Assembly (NCBI GenBank): GCA_900546665.1
Contig: URDY01000015.1
Span: 1 to 64,000, forward strand
From: an uncultured Paraprevotella sp.
GTDB taxonomy: Bacteria > Bacteroidota > Bacteroidia > Bacteroidales > Bacteroidaceae
Length of the DNA: 64,000 bases
Direction of reading: 5' to 3'
Positions 1 through 9,101 of this stretch are shown here, piece after piece; the first letter of the stretch is position 1, and the number at the start of each line of letters is the position of its first letter. The notes below the pieces were generated by a model. It was not told the DNA's origin, made no database searches, and saw only the letters and a program-made list of their open reading frames with translations. Both the position numbers and the translations under genes were made by a program.

Positions 1-380
1 TTTATTTCAAATCCGTTTACTCTATATTTGGTTTTAAATTATTGAATGTCAACGACATAAGGATGATTAGATGAATTTTAACAGGACAGCAGTGTAAATG
101 CTTAATTAATAAAATAATTCAGCAATGATTTTATAAGTAAATAAAATAGCTAGAAGATATTGCTTCGTGTGACAAAATTAATTAACTTTGCAACAGTAAC
201 AACATTTCTATGATAGAAATATAAAAACAACCTCTTAAAGGTTCAATATAACCGATATGCACTTGCCTTTTTATAAGTCTGCACAGACAAGAACCAAACA
301 CATACATTCTTCGATTTATACTTGAAATAAAAACGCCTTTAATACTACACAATTGGGCTAACATTTCTCACAGGAATATT

Positions 381-700
381 CTATTTCTTCTCAGCTAGAT
401 CTATCATACAGTGTATGGCATCACGTGCCATGTTTGAACGTTTCAATTCTGTTTCCAGGAGCTTGATATTCTTTTCCAGTTCGTATATATGGTCATGAAG
501 TTCCTGTTCGGTCTGACTTAAATTCTTGCTCATAACGGGATCGGGGTTATCTTCAAGGCCAAAGATACGAAGCCAACACCGAATGGAATTCTGTGTGAGG
601 CCATTTTTTCTCAAACTATCCTTGATTTAAGGAAGAAGAGAAATAGCCTTCTAGATAAGACAGACATTCTTCATGGGAATACTTACGATATTTACATATG
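381..700 (-). pseudogene. Decayed IS3-like transposase orfA fragment
   Basis: The minus strand encodes pieces of a helix-turn-helix plus leucine-zipper protein of the kind found as IS3-type OrfA in Bacteroidota. The N-terminal piece (RKYSHEECLSYLEGYF, about 640-688) lies in one frame. The rest, containing NSIRCWLRIFGLED and a heptad-rich coiled coil, lies in another frame at 381-614, so at least one frameshift separates them. The frame then hits a stop after AEKK where intact relatives usually continue. The upstream end is cut at about 700, exactly where the IS982-type element begins. No intact orfB is recognisable in 1-380. The family is inferred from the HTH/zipper layout; the decay is seen directly. 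Confidence 0.6.
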
Positions 701-701
701 T

Positions 702-1737
702 TAACGTGAGTTCGATATAAGAATAAATATAATATATTGAAGAATAGGAACATAGCAGTAAAAGTATTAAATTTATAGTGTCCAATTATAACATTTAAAC
801 GATTACCACTATGTTCACAGAGTTTAAAATTACAGAGATTTATTGTATGGCCGATGATTTTTACAAGGAATTTGCTTTACGACAGGAAAAATATATGATT
901 GAAGATAAGAATACCAAGCATCGAAACAAACCAAACCGCATGAGCGATGCTGAAGTTATAGTGATTCTTATCCTGTTTCATTCCGGTGGTTTTCGTTGCT
1001 TCAAGCATTATTACAAGGAGTATATCAGCAAACATCTGAAACACCTGTTTCCGCGTCAGGTGTCCTACAACCGTTTTGTTGAACTGGAAAAGGAAGTACT
1101 GCTTCCCCTGACCATTTTCATCAAGAAAGTCCTGCTGGGAACCTGTATCGGCATCAGCTTTGTTGATTCCACTCCCTTACGTGTTTGCCGTAATCAGAGG
1201 ATATTGATTCATAAGACATTCGAAGGACTTGCCGAACGTGGAAAATGTTCTATGGGATGGTTTTTCGGATTTAAGATTCATTTGATTATTAATGACAAAG
1301 GTGAAATCCTCAATTTCATGTTTACTCCCGGAAATGTGGATGATCGGGAACCGTTGAAAGGAGGAAAGTTCCTGGAAAACATCAAAGGAAAACTATGTGC
1401 AGACAAGGGATATATCGGTCAGGCTCTATTCGAAAACCTTTTTCTTAACGGCATACAGCTTGTCACTAAAGTTAAAAATAACATGAAGAATTCCCTAATG
1501 ACTATTGCCGACAAGATTCTGATTAGAAAAAGAGCTTTGATTGAAACTGTCAATGATGAATTGAAGAACATAGCACAGATAGAACACTCCAGACACCGTT
1601 CTTTCAACAATTTCATGGCTAACTCTTTGTCGGCTATTGCAGCATACTGTTTCTTTGAAAAGAAACCCGCCATTGATGTTAATTTTATCAATGACGGGCA
1701 ACTTACTATCTTTTGATTTTATATCGAACTCACGTTA
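702..1737 (+). mobile_element. IS982-family-like insertion sequence with perfect 19-bp terminal repeats
   Basis: A single transposase gene is bracketed by the perfect inverted repeat TAACGTGAGTTCGATATAA at 702-720 and its reverse complement at 1719-1737. The element is about 1.04 kb, as expected for IS982. Flanking bases (ttacatatgt on the left, tttagtacac on the right) do not show a convincing target duplication, which suggests an old insertion or rearrangement after insertion. The left flank is a decayed IS3-like fragment, so one mobile element sits on the edge of another. Confidence 0.85.
811..1716 (+). CDS. IS982-family transposase
   Basis: A 301-residue DDE transposase that would cut and join the ends of its own element. 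The catalytic triad is visible: Asp119 in FVDSTPLRVC, Asp198 in LCADKGYIG, and Glu245 in RALIETVNDELK, followed by the basic HSRHRS stretch typical of the family. The length matches full IS982 transposases and there is no internal stop, so the gene looks intact. It ends three bases before the right terminal repeat. The ATG at 811 is the first in frame and leaves about 90 bp of leader inside the left end. Confidence 0.9.
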   Translation: MFTEFKITEIYCMADDFYKEFALRQEKYMIEDKNTKHRNKPNRMSDAEVIVILILFHSGGFRCFKHYYKEYISKHLKHLFPRQVSYNRFVELEKEVLLPLTIFIKKVLLGTCIGISFVDSTPLRVCRNQRILIHKTFEGLAERGKCSMGWFFGFKIHLIINDKGEILNFMFTPGNVDDREPLKGGKFLENIKGKLCADKGYIGQALFENLFLNGIQLVTKVKNNMKNSLMTIADKILIRKRALIETVNDELKNIAQIEHSRHRSFNNFMANSLSAIAAYCFFEKKPAIDVNFINDGQLTIF

Positions 1738-1764
1738 TTTAGTACACTACATCCTTTCCTCTTA

Positions 1765-2559
1765 TCATTTATTTTCTTTATTGTTTTTCTGTTTGTTCAG
1801 CAACATGTTCATAAAAGCTGAACTGATGATACCTGTAGGAATCGCAATCATGGCAATACCTATCAGACTGATCAAACTACTCAACAACCGTCCCACAGGA
1901 GTGATGGGATAAATATCACCATATCCGACTGTAGTGAAAGCAACGATGGCCCACCAAAGACCATCGCCAATATTCGCAAAAGCTTCCGGTTGGGCATTCC
2001 GTTCAATATAATACATTAGAATTCCCGAAAAGCCCAACATAATACCGCAGGCTGTATAGGCCGTAATAAGCTCTTCACGTACCGCCTGAAGAACTTTTCC
2101 TATAAGCTGAAATGAGCGCGAATACCGGATAAGCTTGAATATGATTAAGATATAGGCCAGAGCGACTAAATGCAACTGAGGCGAATCCTGATAAACATAT
2201 ATCACGATAAACGGAAGTATTGCAACAAAATCTATAATACCATAAAATGAAAATATATATTTAATCCTAGATTGCCATGCCCATTTATGCAGATATAACA
2301 TGGGAGCAGATATCAAACGTAATACGTACTCGACCGTAAAAACAAATGAAGCTACATAATTAAACGTAAACAACTGTTTGCGATAAGGAGCAGATGCTTC
2401 AAATGAACTGTAAATGATTGAAGCCAGCGAACCTACAATAAAAAACAGTTCTGCATATTGGAACCATTTACTTTTGAGCTGCCGATGAATCTTCACGTAA
2501 GCCAACTCATAATGTCTCCTAATATCAGAAATATATTTCCGATCGCGTTTGTAATCCAT
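1765..2559 (-). CDS. Voltage-gated potassium channel (Kv-type, ion_trans family)
   Basis: A 264-residue inner-membrane channel. Several hydrophobic segments are visible: about 36-52, 68-82, 103-123 and 130-143, followed by a short S4-like stretch with spaced arginines (IRYSRSF, about 144-150). A final pair of helices flanks the pore loop, which carries the selectivity filter TTVGYGD at 209-215. The layout is six-helix voltage-gated rather than the two-helix type. The cytoplasmic C-terminus is very short and has no RCK/TrkA domain. It stands alone, divergent from the downstream lipoprotein gene. Physiological role in this organism is not known. Confidence 0.88.
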   Translation of the reverse strand: MDYKRDRKYISDIRRHYELAYVKIHRQLKSKWFQYAELFFIVGSLASIIYSSFEASAPYRKQLFTFNYVASFVFTVEYVLRLISAPMLYLHKWAWQSRIKYIFSFYGIIDFVAILPFIVIYVYQDSPQLHLVALAYILIIFKLIRYSRSFQLIGKVLQAVREELITAYTACGIMLGFSGILMYYIERNAQPEAFANIGDGLWWAIVAFTTVGYGDIYPITPVGRLLSSLISLIGIAMIAIPTGIISSAFMNMLLNKQKNNKENK

Positions 2560-2685
2560 AGTATTGCTTTATTGATAATCAACACAAATATAAGGATTAA
2601 TTCTTTATTTCATAGCAAAGCACTACAATTCTTCCTACTCATATCAAAACACATGGCGCATAAAAGAACTTCTATATTTTGAAAT

Positions 2686-2713
2686 ATAACAAATATTTCC
2701 ATATATTTGTTAT
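2686..2713. promoter_or_regulatory. 11-bp inverted repeat between divergent genes
   Basis: ATAACAAATAT at 2686-2696 is repeated perfectly in inverse at 2703-2713 with a 6-nt spacer. It lies between the potassium channel gene (minus) and the lipoprotein gene (plus). It could be an operator or a weak hairpin. There is no T-run to make it a clear terminator. Confidence 0.4.
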
Positions 2714-2785
2714 GTGTAAACTGATGGAAATTATTATTACTACAAAACCAGATTGACCTACAGACTTTAAATAAAAACATAAGCT

Positions 2786-3282
2786 ATGGTAAAAAAAGTT
2801 TTTCAATATTGGTATGTGTTTTCTTAAGCACATTGTGCTTCATGATTTCTTCATGTTCAGATGATGAGGGAAATGGAAGTGGAGTTAATAACACCTTGGA
2901 GATTAACGGTGAACGTTATCAGGTTGAGGATGCGGCAATTTCAGATGGTGTTTCAAACGAAGATGTTCTGGTGGGACGTATGTTTGAGACAAAATTAAAA
3001 GGAAGTGATGGTTTCTATCTCTTTTCGATGGAATACATTTATTATAAAGACGGTTATTTTTCTTTTAATCTGGTTGAGGGCGATATTACTGATTACATAA
3101 ATGTCGAAACATTCAGATACATCACAAATATTAGCTTTTCAACATTTGATTATATAAGCGGAAAAGTCTATTTAACCCGTGATAAAAATACGGCAACCCT
3201 AGATTTTAAAGACTATACATTTAAAAATGATAATGACAGACAATTTGTTGTAAATGGACTCGTAAAATACACAGATTATTAA
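2786..3282 (+). CDS. Small lipoprotein, apparently frameshifted in a poly-A tract
   Basis: The open frame starting at 2809 (TTG) encodes about 157 residues including a lipoprotein signal ending ...LCFMISSC. The signal lacks a charged start because the only nearby ATG, at 2786, is one base out of frame. ATGGT is followed by seven A's; an eighth A would give MVKKSFSILV and run straight into the lipobox, with the cysteine at residue 24. The gene therefore looks like an off-phase or slightly broken lipoprotein. The mature part is acidic (SDDEGNGSG) and beta-rich, with no family I recognise. A TTG start at 2809 is the alternative reading. Confidence 0.6.
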
Positions 3283-3416
3283 AGTCTAATTACTGGACTA
3301 ACACAAGTCTGTTTATAAATTGAAAAAACAGGTATTTATATTCAAACTAGACTAGTTTGTCACATCACTACGAATCCATAAAAACTTTTATACAAAACGC
3401 GCTAAAGGGAGATTAA

Positions 3417-3456
3417 AATAAAAGAGGCCAGATAGCGATATCTAGCCTCTTTTATT
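3417..3456 (-). terminator. Bidirectional intrinsic terminator after tRNA-Pro
   Basis: AATAAAAGAGGC and its complement frame a near-perfect stem that also pairs internally (AGATA/TATCT). A-rich and T-rich edges on both sides let it act in either direction, most plausibly for the tRNA read leftward. Confidence 0.8.
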
Positions 3457-3459
3457 CTG

Positions 3460-3534
3460 TCGGGATGACTGGATTCGAACCAGCGACCACTCGCCCCCCA
3501 GACGAGTACTCTAACCGGACTGAGCTACATCCCG
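3460..3534 (-). tRNA. tRNA-Pro (GGG anticodon)
   Basis: Read on the minus strand, the sequence folds into a cloverleaf. The acceptor stem is CGGGATG/CATCCCG, the D-arm has GCTCAG...GAGT, the anticodon stem is CTCGT/GCGAG with loop CTGGGGG, and the T-arm is CTGG-TTCGAATC-CAG. The loop gives anticodon GGG, hence proline. The 3' CCA is not encoded and must be added. A terminator follows within a few bases. Confidence 0.92.
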
Positions 3535-3562
3535 TTTTGCGAGTGCAAAAGTAGAATATATT

Positions 3563-3593
3563 TTTGAATTATGCAAATTTATTTCTATTTTTG
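3563..3593 (+). promoter_or_regulatory. Bacteroides-type promoter for aroA operon
   Basis: TTTG at 3563-3566, a 19-nt spacer, then TATTTTTG at 3586-3593 match the Bacteroides -33/-7 consensus. The aroA ATG is 30 nt downstream. Confidence 0.7.
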
Positions 3594-3622
3594 TGGAGAA
3601 ATAATGTTATTTAAAAACCATT

Positions 3623-4870
3623 ATGCAAATCCAAATAACGGCTCCTCAACGACTTAGAGGAGAAATAATCCTGCCTTCAAGCAAAAGTATCAGCAACAGA
3701 GCACTGCTCATCCATGCTCTTTCGCATGGTCAGCTTATGCCCCAAAACATATCTGATTGTGACGATACCTTTGTTATGGTCAGAGCCCTGAATAACCCTA
3801 CAGATCATATTGACATCATGGCGGCAGGAACTGCCATGCGTTTTCTCTCAGCCTATCTGGCTGTGAATGAAGGCACACGTACAATCACCGGTACTGAGCG
3901 TATGAAACAACGCCCTATCGGCATCCTTGTGAATGCTCTGCGCACACTTGGAGCCCATGTAGAATATGTAGAGAAAGAGGGCTTCCCTCCCCTACGTATT
4001 ACCGGCGGAGCGCACGATGGCGGCAAGCTCACCTTGCCTGGCAATGTAAGTTCTCAATACATATCGGCCCTGCTTATGATCGGACCGACACTGAAAAATG
4101 GTCTGACCATAGAACTTACAGGCGACATCATTTCCCGCCCCTACATAGACCTTACATTACAGCTTATGCAAACCTTCGGTGCCAAGGTTGAATGGAATTC
4201 AGAACGACAGATAACGGTCCAACCAGGAACTTATCTGGACATTCCCTATTATATAGAAAGCGACTGGAGTGCAGCTTCCTACTGGTACCAGATGATAGCA
4301 CTGACCAATGATCATGATGCAGAGATCATTCTGCCCGGCCTTTTTTCCGAAAGTTATCAAGGCGATTCTGCAGTACGCCTTCTTTTCGAACATCTGGGTG
4401 TACACACTTCATTCTTTCAGAACGCAGAAGGACTGGAATGTGTCAGACTGACCAAGCAGGACTGTTCATGCAAACGTCTGGAATATGACTTTATTAATCA
4501 ACCGGACCTGGCTCAAACATTTACCGTCACCTGCGCCATGCTGAACATACCGTTTCATTTCACGGGGCTTCAGAGTCTGAAAATCAAAGAGACAGACCGG
4601 ATAGCCGCACTGATCAATGAATTACGAAAATTGGGATACGTCATAGGAGAAGCCAACAATGCAGAACTGTTCTGGGACGGCACACGGACTACAGAAATGA
4701 CCAATGCGGCGATAGACACTTACGAAGATCATCGCATGGCCATGGCTTTTGCACCTTGCAGTCTGGTCAGACCTGATATACGTATCAACAACCCGCAAGT
4801 GGTCAGCAAATCTTATCCGCACTACTGGGATAATCTGAAACAGATCGGTTTTGAAATCAACACATTATGA
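3623..4870 (+). CDS. aroA: 3-phosphoshikimate 1-carboxyvinyltransferase (EPSP synthase)
   Basis: Transfers the enolpyruvyl group from PEP to shikimate-3-phosphate, the sixth step of the chorismate pathway, in the cytoplasm. At 415 residues it is slightly short for the family. Recognisable sites are LPSSKSISNRALL (substrate lysine and serines), AAGTAMRFLSA (PEP/glyphosate loop, here AAGT rather than the usual NAGT), GNVSSQYISALL, ESDWSAASYW, PDLAQTFTV, KETDRIAAL and YEDHRMAMAFA. Its stop overlaps the next start by ATGA, so it leads a three-gene unit with the small membrane protein and the ABC permease. Confidence 0.95.
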   Translation: MQIQITAPQRLRGEIILPSSKSISNRALLIHALSHGQLMPQNISDCDDTFVMVRALNNPTDHIDIMAAGTAMRFLSAYLAVNEGTRTITGTERMKQRPIGILVNALRTLGAHVEYVEKEGFPPLRITGGAHDGGKLTLPGNVSSQYISALLMIGPTLKNGLTIELTGDIISRPYIDLTLQLMQTFGAKVEWNSERQITVQPGTYLDIPYYIESDWSAASYWYQMIALTNDHDAEIILPGLFSESYQGDSAVRLLFEHLGVHTSFFQNAEGLECVRLTKQDCSCKRLEYDFINQPDLAQTFTVTCAMLNIPFHFTGLQSLKIKETDRIAALINELRKLGYVIGEANNAELFWDGTRTTEMTNAAIDTYEDHRMAMAFAPCSLVRPDIRINNPQVVSKSYPHYWDNLKQIGFEINTL

Positions 4871-5295
4871 TTGTAGTATATTGTATTGCGGCCTTGCTGG
4901 CCATAGCCGGCATAGCCATCATCGCAGATCTGATAAACAGACGCAACCTGAAAAAAAAGATAGAAAAAGGCGAAATCGACGAAATACCACAGGTTGTACA
5001 AGTCGATCAGGAATGCTGCGGACAACATGAAATCTGTGAAAAAGAAAGTCTGTTGGCTGCTGTCAGTAAAAATATAGAATATTATAATGACGAGGAGTTA
5101 GACCGTTTTCGCGGAAAAGACTCTTCTGAATACAGCGAAGCTGAAACCGACGAGTTTCGTGAAATACTCTATACGATGAAAGACGAAGAAGTGGCCGGAT
5201 GGGTAAGAAGTCTCCAGCTCCGGAATGTCCCCTTGCCTGATGCCATTAAAGATGAAGTGTTTCTGATTGTTGGAGAAAGGAGATTCGACCATTGA
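4867..5295 (+). CDS. Small single-helix membrane protein, unknown function
   Basis: A 142-residue protein with one N-terminal membrane helix (residues about 2-20, IVVYCIAALLAIAGIAII), then a charged cytoplasmic or periplasmic region. The middle is very acidic (NDEELDRFRGKDSSEYSEAETDEF), and the C-terminus has VAGWVRSLQLRNVPLPDAIKDEV. It has four-base overlaps at its start with aroA and a TGATG overlap at its end with the ABC permease, so translation of the three is probably coupled. I do not recognise the family. The context does not give a function. Confidence 0.8.
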   Translation: MIVVYCIAALLAIAGIAIIADLINRRNLKKKIEKGEIDEIPQVVQVDQECCGQHEICEKESLLAAVSKNIEYYNDEELDRFRGKDSSEYSEAETDEFREILYTMKDEEVAGWVRSLQLRNVPLPDAIKDEVFLIVGERRFDH

Positions 5296-6110
5296 TGAAT
5301 TTACTTGAATATACATTCTTTCAGCATGCGCTCGCAGGCAGCCTCTTGGCCAGTATCCTGTGTGGCCTGATAGGTACCTACATTGTAACCCGACGACTGG
5401 TGTTTATCAGTGGCGGTATCACCCATGCTTCATTCGGAGGCATAGGACTGGGCGTTTTCATGGGATTGCCTCCTTTGCTTTCTGCTGCCATATTTGCTGT
5501 GCTTTCAGCCTGTGGAATCCAATGGTTCAGTCACAGACGTGACATGCGTGAGGACTCGGCTATTGCCATTTTCTGGACATTAGGTATGAGTATCGGTATT
5601 ATATGCAGTTTCCTGACGCCCGGATTCATGCCTGAATTGTCTTCCTATCTTTTTGGCAACATACTGACCATCAACTTTTCAGACCTGTTATTTTTGGGCG
5701 GACTCACCGCATTGGTCATTCTGTTCTTCGGCCTGTTTCTCCGTCCTCTGCTATCAGTATCCTTCGATCCTGAATTTGCCCGCGCGCAACGCCTGCCGGT
5801 CAATCTTATTGAATACACCATGATGGGTTTCACCGCGTTGACGATCGTGGCCTGCCTGCGTATCGTAGGAATTGTGCTGGTCATATCGATGCTGACCATC
5901 CCGCAAGTGACAGCCAACCTGTTTACCCAACACTTCAAGAAAATGTTGTTTCTGTCCATACCGATCGGTTATATGGCCTGTTTGGGCGGACTCATGCTGG
6001 CCTTCCATTACAATATACCTTCGGGAGCCTCCATCATACTGGTATCCATTATCCTGTACTTGATATGCAAGACCGGAAATATGTTATTTATCCGGTTACA
6101 CAGACAATAA
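5295..6110 (+). CDS. Metal ABC transporter permease (ZnuB/ABC-3 family)
   Basis: A 271-residue polytopic inner-membrane protein of the family that moves zinc, manganese or iron with a separate ATPase and binding protein. Family features include the N-terminal LAGSLLASILCGLIGTYIV helix, then RLVFISGGITHASFGGIGLG, and FDPEFARAQRL before the later helices. I prefer the ATG at 5295, which overlaps the previous stop as TGATG, over the TTG one codon earlier. No ATPase or metal-binding protein gene lies nearby, so the rest of the transporter must be encoded elsewhere. The metal is not identifiable from sequence. Confidence 0.88.
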   Translation: MNLLEYTFFQHALAGSLLASILCGLIGTYIVTRRLVFISGGITHASFGGIGLGVFMGLPPLLSAAIFAVLSACGIQWFSHRRDMREDSAIAIFWTLGMSIGIICSFLTPGFMPELSSYLFGNILTINFSDLLFLGGLTALVILFFGLFLRPLLSVSFDPEFARAQRLPVNLIEYTMMGFTALTIVACLRIVGIVLVISMLTIPQVTANLFTQHFKKMLFLSIPIGYMACLGGLMLAFHYNIPSGASIILVSIILYLICKTGNMLFIRLHRQ

Positions 6111-6153
6111 ACCAACAATTTTTCAGTTATAATTAAACTGACGGAATAAAATT

Positions 6154-9078
6154 TTGCGAACTCATATACCACATATCATCAGCCTGTGCGCATGCCTGAT
6201 TCTGGCTGCGGCGTGTTCTACCAAGAAAAACACGTCGGGGACAAGATTTTACCATGCCATGACGGCGCGTTTCAACACTTACTTCAACGGACATGAAGCG
6301 TTCAAGGAAGGAGTAAAAGAACAACAGGACGGACACAAAGACAACTTTACGGAAATTCTGCCCATTTTCAACGTACGCGATCCTAAAACCGCAGCCATAG
6401 GAAAAAGCAACTTTGAAACAGCCATCACCAAATGTGAAAAGGCCATCAAGCAACATTCCATCAAAGCACGCCCCAAAACAAATGTCAACAAACGGAAAAC
6501 TGCTGAAGAAAAGGCTTATCTGGCACGGAAAGAATTCAATCCGTTCCTGAAAAACGCCTGGCTACTGTTGGGTAAAGCGCAATTCCAGCAAGGACAATTT
6601 ATCGAAGCGGCTTCTACATTCAATTATATCACAGGACTTTACGCAGGACAACCAGACGTTGTATCCATAGCCAGGGCTTATCTGGCACGTTGCTACGTGG
6701 AGCTGGAATGGCCATACGATGCAGAAGATGTATTCAACAAGATCAAAAGAGACAGTATCACTGCCGAAGGCCTCAAAGAACGCAATCGCTCTTATGCCGG
6801 TTATCTTATCCTGACCAAACAATATAAGGACGCTATTCCCGTTCTGCAGAAGACCATCAAAAAAGAAAAAAACAAAATACAGAAAGCCCGTCTCAATTAT
6901 CTGCTCGGACAACTTTATCACGAAACAGGCAAACACACGGAAGCTTATAAAGCGTGGCAAAAAGTAATCCGAAGCAATCCACCTTATGAACTGGCATTCA
7001 ACGCACGAATCAAGCAGACTGAAGTTGCAGCCAAAGGCAATCGTTCCAAAATGATCAAAAAGCTCCAACGCATGGCGCGCAACAAAAAGAACAAGGATTA
7101 CCTGGATCTGGTATACTACGCCATGGGTAATATCTATCTGACAAACAACGATACGGCACGATGTATCGGCGCTTATGAAAGAGGAGCCAAAGAAAGTACC
7201 CAAAACGGTACAGCCAAAGCCATGCTGTTACTTCATCTGGGTGAAATATACTGGAATAAGGAAGACTATATTAACGCGCAAAGAGTTTACGCCGAGCTTA
7301 TCGGTATCCTTGACAAAGAGCATGAACAGTATAAAGAAAGCGAACACAGATCCACCGTGCTGACTGAAATAGAACCTCACCTTTCTGCCATCAAACTGCA
7401 AGACAGCCTGCAATGGCTGGCAAAAGCTACTGAAACAGAACGTAATGCAGCTATTGACAGGGTCATTGAGGCCTTGAAACAAAAGGAAAAAGAAGAGGCC
7501 AAGAAAGAAATGATAGCCAAACTGGATCAGAACAAACCTACCCTGCCTTCAACACTGCCGGGGAATACCGGAAACAGAGGAAATGCCAACCAACCCAACA
7601 ACCAGGGAGGCGGACTGTGGTATTTCTACAATCCATCAGTAGTATCACAGGGTAAAAGACAGTTTGCCCGTACATGGGGAAAAAGAAAGCTTGAAGACAA
7701 CTGGAGACGCAGTCACAAACAAGAGGACCGGAATGACGGCTTCGATGAATATGATTATAGCGAAATGAGCGACAGCATGCAAATAGCCATGGCAGACAGT
7801 ATAGCCATGGCCGACAGCATAGCGGCTGCACAGGAAAGGTTGGCAGATTCCTTGGCACAAGATCCGCACCATCGTGAATATTACATGCAACAGATTCCAT
7901 TTACGGAAGAACAACTGGCGGCATCAAACGAAATTCTGAAGGACGGACTCTATCAGGCTGGTATCATGGAAATGGAGAAACTGGAAAACTTCAATCTGGC
8001 ATATCGTACTCTGCTGCGGCTGCTCAATGATTTTCCTGAAGTGACCGACAAAGACATCATCTATTATTATATGTTCCTGATTAACGGAAGGCGGGCAGAT
8101 CAGGCCGAAGCTGAACGCTTCAGGCAACTTCTCATCAATGAATTTCCTGAAAGCAAATATGCAGCCATGCTTTCCAATCCCAATTATGAACTATACGCCC
8201 GTAACGGCAAACATATCGAAGATTCACTCTATGCGGCAACCTACGAAGCTTACCGGATGAACCGCTACGATGAAGTGGATCAGAACTACAGACTTTCCGA
8301 AAAAGATTTTCCTGAAGGAGCCCACCGGGCCAAATTCATGTTCATACAAGCCATGAGCCAGCTCTATGGCGGCGAAAGAGACAGTTTCCTTGTCACACTG
8401 AAAGAGGTCATTTCCAAATACCCCAAGGAGGAAATTACCGAAATGGCGCAAGCCATCATGAAGGGAATCAATGAAGGACGCTCACTGGCTGACGGCAAAT
8501 ACGAAGTCAGTGACATTTGGGGGCGCCGTACGGCAATTACAGAAAATGACTCTACGGCCGAGGCCAAGACTCTGACTGATGAAAAACTGTGTCCGTTCAT
8601 ATTCCTGCTGGCCTATCCGGACAACTCATTGGATGAAAACCAGCTGCTCTATGAAATGGCGCAATACAACTTTACCAATTTCGTAGTACGCAATTTCGAC
8701 ATGCAATTTGTCCGTGCCAATGGCATCACCCAATTCCAGATCAAGGGATTCAACAACTTTGATGAAGTACATATCTATGTACAGAAGCTTTATGCTGATC
8801 CACACATGGGCACATTACTGAAGGGCATACGTTCCGTCATTATCTCTGAAGATAACCTTAAGCTGCTGGGTACGACATTCAGCTACGACGATTACAAGAA
8901 ATTCTACGATGAAAAGTTCGCACCGCTGGAAGTTCCGGAAGATCTGAGACTTGACGAATCCGGAACCATAGAAATCCGGACAGAAGAGAATTATCCGGAT
9001 GAAGAGTACAATAATGATGGAGAGTATCAGGATCAACCGTATGAAACAGAAGAAACAGAAAGCGGCATTATCTTTTAA
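6154..9078 (+). CDS. PorW/SprE-like TPR lipoprotein
   Basis: A 974-residue lipoprotein with lipobox LAAAC (Cys21) and repeated TPR-type helices across about 120-420 and 580-760, including NAWLLLGKAQFQQGQFIEA and RLNYLLGQLYHETGKHTEA. A low-complexity ADSIAMADSIAAA stretch lies in the middle and the C-terminus is acidic. The start (CSTKKNTSGTRFYHAMTARFNTYFNG) matches PorW/SprE proteins, which support type IX secretion in gliding and oral Bacteroidota. Here the role is unclear because gut species generally lack that secretion system. The only plausible start is TTG at 6154; an in-frame TGA lies 15 bases upstream. The porX homologue follows 23 bp later. Confidence 0.8.
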   Translation: MRTHIPHIISLCACLILAAACSTKKNTSGTRFYHAMTARFNTYFNGHEAFKEGVKEQQDGHKDNFTEILPIFNVRDPKTAAIGKSNFETAITKCEKAIKQHSIKARPKTNVNKRKTAEEKAYLARKEFNPFLKNAWLLLGKAQFQQGQFIEAASTFNYITGLYAGQPDVVSIARAYLARCYVELEWPYDAEDVFNKIKRDSITAEGLKERNRSYAGYLILTKQYKDAIPVLQKTIKKEKNKIQKARLNYLLGQLYHETGKHTEAYKAWQKVIRSNPPYELAFNARIKQTEVAAKGNRSKMIKKLQRMARNKKNKDYLDLVYYAMGNIYLTNNDTARCIGAYERGAKESTQNGTAKAMLLLHLGEIYWNKEDYINAQRVYAELIGILDKEHEQYKESEHRSTVLTEIEPHLSAIKLQDSLQWLAKATETERNAAIDRVIEALKQKEKEEAKKEMIAKLDQNKPTLPSTLPGNTGNRGNANQPNNQGGGLWYFYNPSVVSQGKRQFARTWGKRKLEDNWRRSHKQEDRNDGFDEYDYSEMSDSMQIAMADSIAMADSIAAAQERLADSLAQDPHHREYYMQQIPFTEEQLAASNEILKDGLYQAGIMEMEKLENFNLAYRTLLRLLNDFPEVTDKDIIYYYMFLINGRRADQAEAERFRQLLINEFPESKYAAMLSNPNYELYARNGKHIEDSLYAATYEAYRMNRYDEVDQNYRLSEKDFPEGAHRAKFMFIQAMSQLYGGERDSFLVTLKEVISKYPKEEITEMAQAIMKGINEGRSLADGKYEVSDIWGRRTAITENDSTAEAKTLTDEKLCPFIFLLAYPDNSLDENQLLYEMAQYNFTNFVVRNFDMQFVRANGITQFQIKGFNNFDEVHIYVQKLYADPHMGTLLKGIRSVIISEDNLKLLGTTFSYDDYKKFYDEKFAPLEVPEDLRLDESGTIEIRTEENYPDEEYNNDGEYQDQPYETEETESGIIF

Positions 9079-9089
9079 TCCATAAAAAA

Positions 9090-9100
9090 AGGAGGTGAAC
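9090..9100 (+). promoter_or_regulatory. Strong Shine-Dalgarno before porX homologue
   Basis: AGGAGGTGAAC sits one base before the ATG at 9102, with the GGAGG core 7 bases from the start. This is close to a perfect match to the 16S 3' end. Such sites are rare in Bacteroidota genes, and no other gene in the window shows one this strong. Confidence 0.75.
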
Positions 9101-9101
9101 G

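Noticed and set aside
182..364. 60-codon minus-strand frame near the window start
   Set aside because: It is probably debris of the IS3-like element. No transposase motif could be recognised in it.
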